NCBI GenBank assembly: GCA_023333565.1
Contig: JAJKFH010000741.1
Span: 124,001-188,000 of the forward strand
DNA: 64,000 bases
Source of the DNA: Puffinus mauretanicus
Lineage: Eukaryota > Chordata > Aves > Procellariiformes > Procellariidae
Direction: 5' to 3'
Each line of letters begins with the position of its first letter. Position 1 is the first letter of the stretch. Under the pieces are notes generated by a model that had not been told where the DNA came from, made no database searches, and saw only the letters and a program-made list of their open reading frames with translations. Shown piece after piece: positions 55,499-64,000 of the stretch. Position numbers and translations under genes: made by a program.

Positions 55499-57421
55499 TT
55501 ATACAAATTCCTCAGGGTGGTATATGATCCGGGGAATTATCATCACTTGTATGCAATATTCCTCGGATTCGTTGAACAATTTGAGAGATAGACAGGGGGT
55601 GATTCCAGTTTTAGAGCAGATCCATTTGGTATTATTGGCTGGTATTAGCCAATCAGCAGGGGGCTTCTCTTTTAGGGAAGTGTTTGTCTTGCATAATTTA
55701 ATTTTCTCTGGGGGCACATTCCCAATACACCTTCCTTGTCCTGATACATATTGCATTGTCAGGCCTGGTTTCCGACCTTCAGAATTCCACAAGCATTGTG
55801 TTGGGTTTGAACCATTTACCCTTTTCGCCTCTAAGTGGATGCCCATTACCTCATAGAAGGGGGGTTTTATATCGTAACACAACCAACAATGTTGGGTCAT
55901 ATTTGGATTTGTGTTGTTTAACACCAGGTAACTGGCTTGCATCAGTTTCCAAAGGGAATTATCCTCAAGGTTTATGTCAGGGGTTTGGGTGGTTTGGATA
56001 CTATTCATCACAGGAACCATCGTTAAATTGTTCTTTATTTTCTCAACCAAACTGTTAGTCAGTACCTGGTTGGGGCCTACTGGCAATGGATCATTCAGGA
56101 TCACTTCCTTTTTTATGACAATTAAGCCGCCCTTGTCTGTCCCTGGTTCTGTATATCTCACTCCCCACATTCTTCCGATTATCCACCCTCTGTTTCCAGG
56201 GTCGGTAACATTTAAGAAGAGGTATTGGCAGCTTCCACGTCCTTTCCACCCTTGCGGTGGACTGCACCCGTGTGGACCCCATTGGACCTTCAGGTATTTG
56301 TCTATACCACTCCCCGGTATCCAACTAGGGACTATGGTCTCACAACCCCAATGACTGCAATAATACTGATTAGGGGAGTTACAATAACCTTTCCCAGGAT
56401 TCGAGCTGGGACACATATAAAATCCCAGGTACTCCCAGCATCGGGATCTCGGGACAAGTTGACATAGAGTGGCCTTAAAGCTTGGTCCTCCCGGAGTTGT
56501 TTGGGTTGCAATAACCTGTTGATCCTCGAATCGGAATAGGGTCCATTTAAAAGGTTGGTGGGGGTTATCCTCTGCTTGTATTAAGTTTACACAGATTAAA
56601 GCAAACAAGTACCCAATGTTAAGGAGAATTGGTGGGTTCTTATTTCTAATCGAAACTTCCCTTTTTAGCCTGTAGAATTTGGTTGTGTCCCTTGTGCCTT
56701 TTCCTTTTTCCTCAAGCAATAAGGTCTGGGGCCTCGGGGGTGAGTTATGTTGATCATTGTTATACATCCCCCTTGAGCATCTCTTTTCCAGCCTCCACTT
56801 CTTTATGTCTCTGCCTCCTTCGCCTACACTTTTGCCTAGTGCAGCGAGGTGTATCATCTTCTCGGCAGCAAACGTATTCTTCAGGAGAATGCTCTTGTTT
56901 CTCTTTTCGCTTTTTATAGGCCTCCCAATTTTTGCTTTAGCTTGAGGTTGTATACAAGGAATGTTAGGCACTGTAGTTCTACAAATTACTTGTACAATCT
57001 CTGGGTGGTAATATTCTCGAGGTTCGTTTGGGTGCGTACACCCCTTTTCTGGGTTAATACCGAGTGCCAAAATTTCCCACCAGGCTTGGGTCCCCTTAAT
57101 TATTCGTCCAGTGGCCACCAACAGCCTTAAAGCTTGTTGAGTTACTTTTCTTTCCTTTTTATAACACTGTTCGCAGTGATCCCATAAGAGAAAATCCTCA
57201 CTACAATGATCCCACCAATTCTCTTTACATAAATTGCATTTTATACAAACAAAAGGATAACAAATACAATCCTTTCTAGGGCAGAATATAGTGTTAGTTT
57301 CAATCCAGTTCATTAGCTTTTTTTTTTTTTTTTTTTTTCCCCCCCAAAAGCCTAGCTTGTTTCTTCTGAGTTTCTTCCTCTCTCCGGACATAAACCTTCT
57401 GCGCCTCCCAGAGTAACTCAT
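55499..57421 (-). CDS. env: Env surface subunit (SU) frame with long cysteine-rich leader
   Basis: 640 codons open. The first 36 overlap the gag end in another frame, so the natural start may be the ATG at 57313 (Met37). Residues 47-86 hold nine cysteines and two WDHC motifs. Residues about 90-260 are basic and of no family I recognise. A hydrophobic segment at 264-283 (LLNIGYLFALICVNLIQA) resembles a signal peptide. The SU proper follows, with CWLC at 512-515, the gammaretroviral isomerase-type motif that normally bonds to the TM CX6CC, and sequons near 404, 465, 502, 507, 536, 580, 596 and 617. It stops at TAA 55499-55501, 13 codons before the SU/TM site, so any product would lack its membrane anchor. 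Confidence 0.88.
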   Translation of the reverse strand: MSYSGRRRRFMSGERKKLRRNKLGFWGGKKKKKKKLMNWIETNTIFCPRKDCICYPFVCIKCNLCKENWWDHCSEDFLLWDHCEQCYKKERKVTQQALRLLVATGRIIKGTQAWWEILALGINPEKGCTHPNEPREYYHPEIVQVICRTTVPNIPCIQPQAKAKIGRPIKSEKRNKSILLKNTFAAEKMIHLAALGKSVGEGGRDIKKWRLEKRCSRGMYNNDQHNSPPRPQTLLLEEKGKGTRDTTKFYRLKREVSIRNKNPPILLNIGYLFALICVNLIQAEDNPHQPFKWTLFRFEDQQVIATQTTPGGPSFKATLCQLVPRSRCWEYLGFYMCPSSNPGKGYCNSPNQYYCSHWGCETIVPSWIPGSGIDKYLKVQWGPHGCSPPQGWKGRGSCQYLFLNVTDPGNRGWIIGRMWGVRYTEPGTDKGGLIVIKKEVILNDPLPVGPNQVLTNSLVEKIKNNLTMVPVMNSIQTTQTPDINLEDNSLWKLMQASYLVLNNTNPNMTQHCWLCYDIKPPFYEVMGIHLEAKRVNGSNPTQCLWNSEGRKPGLTMQYVSGQGRCIGNVPPEKIKLCKTNTSLKEKPPADWLIPANNTKWICSKTGITPCLSLKLFNESEEYCIQVMIIPRIIYHPEEFV

Positions 57422-58622
57422 CTAATCCCCTTTGCTGCCAGTCTTCCATCTTTTCTAATTTCTTCCGGATATCAATCCATGATTTAGCCACAAACTGAGT
57501 TTTTAGTAATGCTTGCCCTAAATCAGTGGTTGGATCTAACCCGGAGTACAATTGTAAACTCTTCCTTAGTCTCTCTAACCATTCTGTAGGGGTTTCATCT
57601 TTCTTTTGCTGTTCATTAAATGCTTTGTTAATGTTCTGTCCTCGAGGAACAGCTTCTTTAATTCCCTGTATAATTATTATCCGTAAATCGGACATGTGGC
57701 CTCTATCAACTTCGTTCTGATTATTCCAATTAGGTTTTTGGGTTGGCCACTTTATATCTGCTGCCGGACCTCCTTGATGTTGATGGTCCCATATCCTCAT
57801 TCCAGCTCGTCTGATCATATCTCTCTCTTCAGATGTAAATAAAATATTCAAAATCGCTTGTAGCTCATCCCAGGTATATATATTAGGACCTAGGAACTGG
57901 TCTAATTTTTCCGAGACCCCTAGGGGGTCTTCCAACAAACTCCCCATTTCTTTTTTAAATTCTCTCACATCCCCTGAGTTAATTGGGACGGATACATACC
58001 CCACGCCAGGTTGAGGTCCCCCCATCGCAATTTCTCTAAGGGGGTATAACTCTGCCTGCTCCTTTCTCCGTCTAGTTTGGCTACGGGTTACTGCCCTATT
58101 TTCCTCAGGGGAACTTGGAGCTGAGTCATTCTCATACCCTGGCGTCACCGATGGGGGGGGTGCCGAAGGCTGCGGAGGAGAGGGTGGTGGAATATAAGGG
58201 GGAGGCGAGGTAGGAACCCCTTCCTCGTCCCTCGGTTTCTTTCTCCTAGCCCCTTCCTTCTTTTTATTTAAAGGATATAGATTCACTCTGGTTTCTGACC
58301 TAATCCATAAATGGGCATATTCACTTTCTTCCAAACTAAAAGGTTCCTTTGAGTGTACATAGATGTTTAGGGCCTGACAAATCCAATCTTCAAAGGACCC
58401 AAATACAGGCCAATATAGGTGGTCCCCTCTAATTTGTTTACCACCCCAAACTTCCATGCAATAGTGAATCATTTTTACTTTATCCTTACCCCGCCTAGAG
58501 GGGTAATCATCCCAATTTTTAATCATTAAGCCTAACGGACTATCCGGTGGTATCTGTGGGAGCCTAATCTGAACCCCAGAACCACCCATGGGATCAGAGG
58601 GCTTGCTTTTCCTCTGTCCCAT
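57300..58622 (-). CDS. gag: Gag (matrix to capsid), lacking nucleocapsid
   Basis: 440 codons. It begins MGQRKSKP, so Gly2 could be myristoylated, with basic residues nearby for membrane binding. The matrix-like domain covers about 1-120. A proline-rich linker contains the late-domain motif PPPY (140-143). Capsid runs from about 200 to 420, with the major homology region around 334-360 (QQKKDETPTEWLERLRKSLQ). The frame then enters a G7A21 run, reads poly-lysine and stops at 57300. There is no CCHC zinc knuckle, so genome packaging would be lost. The gag start lies about 370 bases downstream of the primer-binding site, which is normal. Structural assembly into particles is possible but only inferred. 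Confidence 0.9.
   Translation of the reverse strand: MGQRKSKPSDPMGGSGVQIRLPQIPPDSPLGLMIKNWDDYPSRRGKDKVKMIHYCMEVWGGKQIRGDHLYWPVFGSFEDWICQALNIYVHSKEPFSLEESEYAHLWIRSETRVNLYPLNKKKEGARRKKPRDEEGVPTSPPPYIPPPSPPQPSAPPPSVTPGYENDSAPSSPEENRAVTRSQTRRRKEQAELYPLREIAMGGPQPGVGYVSVPINSGDVREFKKEMGSLLEDPLGVSEKLDQFLGPNIYTWDELQAILNILFTSEERDMIRRAGMRIWDHQHQGGPAADIKWPTQKPNWNNQNEVDRGHMSDLRIIIIQGIKEAVPRGQNINKAFNEQQKKDETPTEWLERLRKSLQLYSGLDPTTDLGQALLKTQFVAKSWIDIRKKLEKMEDWQQRGLDELLWEAQKVYVRREEETQKKQARLLGGKKKKKKKANELD
57318..57345 (-). other. G7A21 homopolymer at the pol deletion junction
   Basis: On the minus strand seven G are followed by 21 A, exactly where capsid-coding sequence ends and the cysteine-rich env leader begins. 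Gag and the downstream frame are in different reading frames across the run. Confidence 0.9.
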
Positions 58623-58995
58623 CTTCCGAAGCGCCTTCTTTCACTCACACACTCGCTTCCCCTGGTTCGTGGCCCAGCCCCTCGCGGGGTGTGGGAACCG
58701 CACTACTGAGGGTCCGCACTCACTTCGCCCGGTGGACTCCCGAGTCCGGTGGACGTCTCACACAGGCACGCTTCGGGATACCCAACCCCAACCGAACGGC
58801 TAACCGGCCTATACTCACGCGTCCTGCGTCTTCGTTCGGTCTTCGTGCACAAATATTATGGGGTTACCGGTTTTATTTGCTTACTGTCAAATTTGAGGTT
58901 CGTCAGTAAAGGATTTGGCGTAGAAGCACCCTGACAAGGGCCGCTTATTCAGCGGGGCGCCCCCCCTGCCAAGGACCTCAGGCCAGATTGCCTTT
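58623..58995 (-). other. Proviral 5' leader with candidate splice donor
   Basis: About 370 nt between primer-binding site and gag. The minus strand contains GACGC/GTGAGTAT at 58811-58822, a good splice-donor match that could produce the subgenomic env RNA. No matching acceptor could be assigned with confidence. Confidence 0.6.
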
Positions 58996-59013
58996 ATCCG
59001 AGTCACGGCACCA
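58996..59013 (-). other. Primer-binding site, tRNA-His type
   Basis: The minus strand reads TGGTGCCGTGACTCGGAT, the 18-nt sequence complementary to the 3' end of tRNA-His, which also defines human ERV-H. It starts 4 nt after the 5' LTR. Confidence 0.88.
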
Positions 59014-59017
59014 AAAC

Positions 59018-59617
59018 TGTTATAATTTACCTGTCCAATTGAGTGACAGAGGCTAGTCAATTAGAAATTTTTTAATTTATTAAAGCAAGCGACAAGTAAG
59101 CAAAACAGCGCTGGGGGACCAGGGAGTCTCCTGCTCCACCAACGGCCGGCAACTTAACAGTCTTTCAGTCCTCTCTTTATACTTTTCGTCTCCTTGTCGG
59201 TTGTCAGTTTCTCCAGTCATAATCTGTCTTCACTCGCGTTTTCTTTCGAATCTTCCAATTGCAATCTACTCCGCCCTCCTCCACCTCAGGTCCTGTCTTG
59301 TTACCAGACATGTCCTGTCTTGTTTCCAGACATGTCCAGGGGTATTCAAGGTGTTAAGCAACGATTTCTTATCACGCCGTTCCATCTTACTACACAGCTC
59401 CTTTATTCTTAGCATTACCATCCAAAGTTTAATGCTCTAAGAAAACTTTAGCGAACTTTAGCAAACATGGTCATGCAAGATTCAAGATAGATTGCAGCCA
59501 GCTCAAAGGATATTATGCCACTCTGCAGTTTAATTAACTTTCTGCTAACATATATCACAGGACTTAATTGCATCTGACACAAAGTTTAATGAACAAAACA
59601 GTTCACGGTTTATCACA
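59018..59617 (-). repeat. 5' LTR of the provirus
   Basis: 600 bp, TG...CA, with about ten substitutions relative to the 3' LTR and two copies of the 22-bp U3 repeat (59289-59332). TATAAA at 59176-59181 and AATAAA at 59076-59081 on the minus strand. Confidence 0.95.
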
Positions 59618-59621
59618 CAGG
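59618..59621. repeat. Provirus target-site duplication, right copy
   Basis: CAGG, matching 54176-54179. Confidence 0.8.
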
Positions 59622-62600
59622 TATGATTTGTACACACGCTCTTTTGGGTCTAGCTAGGCATATTTCTCCATACTCTTCTATAAATGTGTGCTTGAGTTTA
59701 AAAATATGAACACCTAGACTAACGAATCATGAAGAGCCCAACACATCTCTGTATAGCTTTTCAGGGCAACCAGATTGAGAGGAAAATGTCTGAGCAAATC
59801 ATAAAGACTCACAGATATTTGACAGGATAGAAATTAATTACCATCAGCTCCTGAAGATACAGAAGACAGCCAAAACCAGCACACTGTTGTCAACATCAGC
59901 TGAACGGAGGAGCTACGATTAAGACTTGATAGCCATTGTCTCTTGTCCTTTGTGTCATCGAAGGAAACCTGACCACGCAACCTTGAAACACATTCTTGGT
60001 GCGTGAACGCTGATCAGGCTGCTTGGACATGCACATCCTAGTGCTTGCAATACTGTGGGTATGAGAGTGTGAATATGACTAAATGAAATCAGCTTTCCTT
60101 TAAAACAAAGTCACCTTCCCCTTCTATAAGCTCTTACACTGAGCTTTGATCCATTGTTACTGTAATGTTATTTCCTCCACACTTTGTTTTTCAAAGGCAG
60201 CAGTAGTTTTTCATACATATTATTCGGGTGACTTGGGCTTTTTTAGGCTTTAACTTTCCAGAAAAAAATGTTTACTAATTTTTCAGTGACAAAATTATTA
60301 TTCATTTTACTTATCCAAGCCTTTAAATGCCTTTCAAAAAGCTTCTGTGAAGTAGTGGTTCTCTGTGCTGTCTCATTACAACTTAGAAATGGGAAAAGTG
60401 GAGGCAAAATAAGGTTGGTCTTGTGAAGGACTTCGGTTTCAAACCATCCTGTGAATATTTACATTGCGAGCGGTACAACCTTGTCCCCAGGCTTTAATAC
60501 ACAGAATTATGATGAGGGAAAGTGCTCAATCATGAATTTGCCACTGTGACGGTGTGTACAGTATGTAAAGACCAGTCCATGAATTTAACGCTCCCTTGCT
60601 GAATCTGATAAATGCTGACTTGAACTCACATACTTAGCTCTAAAAAGCATGTATCTCTATAAGGGTAACAAAAATAGGAGTTAGTACAAGTGGGATCATA
60701 CTGGAAAAGCTTTAGAAATAGCTAAACCTGGAGAAAACTGAATGGGAGGTTGTTGGGTTTTTAAGCTACTGACACAAAACCCAGAACAAAGATCATGTAG
60801 ATGTACGTATTATGTTACAGATTTGTGTGTGATGCTTCTGCTGCTGTTCCAACTGCGACCCATTCAGTTTAGAGGAAGGTGAAGATCCATCTATGTATTT
60901 CCATACATCAATCATAGATATTTATGTTCTGTGTTTAGGATTAGGGATAGTTACTTAAAGATATGAGTATTCTTAAGAGCAAAACCATTGCTCTCTTCTA
61001 TATTAATAACATAGGAACATATGGATCATATGGATGTTCTCAAATTTAGACCTAATGACAGTCTCAGAGCTTCTCTCATTTGTGACCAAGCATCTCACTT
61101 ATTCTAACAGAACATGGGAAAAAAAATTAGGGTTTTATTTCAAAGAAAGCATAATAATGGGAAGTGAATAATTATTTTTCGTGTTTCTAGTTTGTCACAA
61201 ATTTCCATGCTTGCCTTTTTATGTGAGGCACTGCGTTATCATGTTAAGCTTTATCAAAGATATCCCTGAAAAAATGTAACAACCTGGATAAGTGAACCAG
61301 TTCTTCCAGAACTGGAAGAAGGGTGACTTTGAGATTAAAATGAGGTTTTTGCCGTTAGCTTCATGTGTAACCTGGTGAGAATCATTCAGGCTCCTGTGCC
61401 AAATTCCTAAGTGTAACAGCAGAAGAACAGGACTTGTCAAGTTTGCCTTGTCTTCTGGGCAGGGGTACTCTTCCGAGTTCCTACAAAATTTAACATACCT
61501 GGATTGCAGTGTCAGTGGGAGTCTCTGGTGTTATAAATTGCAAATGATCGCCCTAACAAGATGGACTGAAGGTTTATGATTGTAAACTCTGGACATTAGG
61601 TGTGATTTATGCTCATTGGATTGGCCCTTTTCATACCTTTTCAATTAAGGTAAATTTTCAGGTCCCTCTCAACGCATGCTGAGAAGGGATCTGCAAATAT
61701 AATTGTATTTGGAGAAAATTTTTTTGGGAAGTGCTTGAATAGTCTGTATTTAAAATGTAGATGAATACTGGGCCCAGTATATGGTTGTTGTATCTCTACC
61801 TTTGACGGGTGTAGGTGTGATTTAATGACTCAGCTTTCTGCCTACTATGGGGTATTTGCTTTCTAACAGCAGCACTAGGTGGCACACAAGGCCAGGTCAG
61901 AGCACCTCACTTCAGGAGCCGGGGTTTACCTGCTGCCTTGGATCACCAGTTGGAATGACTGCACTGAGCCTGTGGCTCACACTCCAAGGCCTCTTGCCAT
62001 CTATTTCAGCTTACTGCAAAATCCAAGAGGTGCTGGAGCTGATCCTGGCGATAGCTGCGTTTACGTGCACTAGCCGTTTGCCATATCTGGATGTATTGTG
62101 CCGCCTTCCTGCAAGCACAGTTAATTCTACTCAGACTTTAAAATGAAAAATCACCTGAGAGTAAAGTGCACATAACCGACAAAAAGCAGTCCCAATGTGG
62201 AAGTTCATCCATTCTTACTTCTCATAACTTACAAGGAAGATGGAGGCTTGGTGGTCTGTGGGGTTGCTTGGGTGCTGGATGGTTCTTGCTAAGAGAGAGC
62301 TCTGCGCAGCCTGTGCAGTGAATTCCTGCTGTAGCCTGGTCTGTGCAATCAAGGTGAGATCCTGGTGGGGAAGAGCATCAGTGGGGGACCACAGGTTAAC
62401 ACCACCACTCTGATAGAAGCTGTTTTCTGGTTCTGTTGCATGTCATTTGTGTTGTCTTCTTGTACCTTAGCTTACTAGTACCAATTTTGTAGCGTACTTG
62501 AAAATAAATGGACTTTTGCGTTTCTATCAAGTAGCTGGTTTAGCTATAAAGACTTTTTTTGGCCTCACTAGCTTTGTGAAGATGTGTATATCTTCGTTGT

Positions 62601-64000
62601 ATACTGGTTGGTGCTGAGAAACTCGCAAAGAAACTCCCTAAAAATCCCACCCTCACCCTACCTGGTCAGCGTGCATCCAACTGCCAGCCAAATTTACTGA
62701 GAGCTCCACATGCTTCAATACTCATGAACAACAGGATGGACCTAAAGGGGTGAAGAGCCAAAGTTTGCAGTTGTCTTGGTTACTCAGGTCAGTTGCATCT
62801 AAAGCTGAATGTAAAGTTGCAGACGGGTTTCTGATCACTGACAGCCTTGGCAAAATCTGGTGTATGAAATTCAAAGTAATGCATCTAAGGAGAAACTGTC
62901 TTAACTGTACTTACTCAGTGGTGGATACTAAAGCAGCTCCCTCTGAGGAAGACACCGTGGAGCTCCCATACTCTGAATATTTGAAGCCACAGTAAAAATT
63001 TGAGAATGTTTTTAAAAGTAATGAAAGTATGAAAGTATTATACTGACACACTTCGTTTAGGTACATCTGTGCTCAGCCCCAGCTTGATGGTTTTTCAGAC
63101 AGGAATCCACATCACATCCCTCCTTCCAGGATGACTCTGTTTGCTTACCCATGTGCTCTCTGCTGCTTGACATGTTGACCGAGTATGACCTCTGTTTTTT
63201 CAGTTCTGGCTCATAGCCAGCATATTTCCACCTGAAGTTTTATGATCCTGGTATTGATACCTATCAACTTATGTATGTCTCACTTCCAGCAAATGTTTTA
63301 GCTGTATCTTGTACCTCTTAGCGAAAAACACAGTGCAGTGGCATTTATGTCTTAAGTACGTGCCTGTCACTATCCAAAAGATGAGATTTCCCCAGCCCTT
63401 CAGGCAAACAAAGACAAAGGAGTGGCTGAGCAGGGTCACAGCTAGGAAGCTATGAGGCGTCAAGACAAGTCAGCGGATACGTCATCTGAGAGAAGAGCGA
63501 AGAATGAAAGCTGATAACCTAGTCAAGCCATCTTTCCACGTGGTGAAGAGCTGGACGGGACTGTGTCCTGGGGAAATGCCCGAGAATTGCAGTCTTTGGT
63601 GAGCATTAGCAAGGTGAAAATTAAATCCAGAATCAACAAGGACTCAGAGAACGATGAGTCAGCTGACGTGGGGGCATCTTTATTATACAGAAGAGCGGCT
63701 GGCTGCCAGAGAGTGATGAGTGTCCCGATGGAAAGTGTCGTTCTTAATCTTCCAGCTTCATTATCAACCATTTGTTAAACCTTAGCAGGTCCAGTTGTAT
63801 AGAGAAGACCTCAGCTGGTAAGTATTTCTCTTCTGGTTTCTTTTATCTTTCTTGGTTGTGAGTAATTTATATTATACACTATGATGCAGATTGTGTTTGC
63901 CTTGTTTTTTGTGTGTTACTGGCTCATACCATACTGGACAGATGTACTTAAATAGATACAGAGAGCGTGTGCGTACATATGTGGCACATCCAGCCACATA
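59622..64000. other. Intergenic DNA without recognised genes
   Basis: About 4.4 kb of AT-rich sequence flanking the provirus. Open frames (the longest about 99 codons at 61847-62146) have no recognised domain, and no CR1 or LTR remains are visible. Confidence 0.5.

Larger units (their letters stand above)
54180..59617 (-). mobile_element. Endogenous gammaretrovirus-like provirus, pol-deleted
   Basis: A 5.4 kb provirus transcribed on the minus strand: 5' LTR 59018-59617, primer-binding site for tRNA-His, leader, gag (matrix to capsid), env surface and transmembrane frames, polypurine tract, 3' LTR 54180-54801. A gamma-type assignment rests on the CWLC motif in SU, the CX6CC motif in TM, the PPPY late domain in Gag and the 4-bp duplication. 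Nucleocapsid, protease, reverse transcriptase and integrase are absent, so it cannot replicate by itself. The internal region is about 4.2 kb, against roughly 7-8 kb expected. About ten substitutions separate the LTRs, suggesting insertion within the last several million years at usual avian rates. Confidence 0.95.

Noticed and set aside
54797..57421. Intact env gene
   Set aside because: An in-frame TAA at 55499-55501 lies between SU and TM, so the gene is not intact as read here.
1..64000. CRISPR arrays, bacterial operons, tRNA or rRNA genes
   Set aside because: The window is vertebrate nuclear DNA. No regularly spaced repeats, B-box tRNA signals or rRNA sequence were seen.

Overview
The window comes from a bird genome, most likely a neoavian bird. 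It holds one intact host gene, prostaglandin-endoperoxide synthase 2 (PTGS2, cyclooxygenase-2), on the minus strand. It also carries six CR1 LINE fragments of the avian type and two retroviral elements. No other protein-coding host gene could be recognised. Apart from the PTGS2 exons, the two provirus reading frames and CR1 remnants, the longer open frames look like chance frames in low-complexity or GC-rich DNA.

Layout. 1-30.9 kb is intergenic (downstream of PTGS2) with CR1 copies at about 178-850, 7725-7920, 10880-12110 (all minus), 14530-14622, 22745-22845 and 23783-24405 (all plus). It also has several small tandem repeats and hairpins. 30.9-38.9 kb is PTGS2. All ten coding exons have consensus splice sites and join into a 603-codon frame. 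The catalytic Tyr, the aspirin-target Ser, the heme His residues and the C-terminal ER-retrieval signal are present. It is followed by a 2.3 kb AU-rich 3' UTR and preceded by a TATA box, an AP-1 motif and a CpG island reaching about 39.4 kb. 39.4-54.2 kb is AT-rich intergenic DNA upstream of PTGS2 with one partial LTR near 41.6-41.9 kb. 59.6-64 kb is again plain intergenic DNA.

The provirus at 54180-59617 lies on the minus strand and is the most unusual object here. It has two LTRs about 98% identical, a 4-bp target duplication (CAGG), a primer-binding site matching tRNA-His, a polypurine tract, a gag frame that stops after capsid, no protease, RT or integrase, and an env of gammaretroviral type. 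The SU frame has a long cysteine-rich N-terminal extension with no family I can name. One in-frame stop separates SU from TM. The two LTRs differ by one copy of a 22-bp enhancer-like repeat. A G7A21 homopolymer marks the junction where nucleocapsid and pol are missing.

Functionally the window is a stimulus-responsive prostaglandin synthase gene in a repeat-poor, AT-rich neighbourhood, with a fairly young defective provirus inserted about 15 kb upstream of its promoter.
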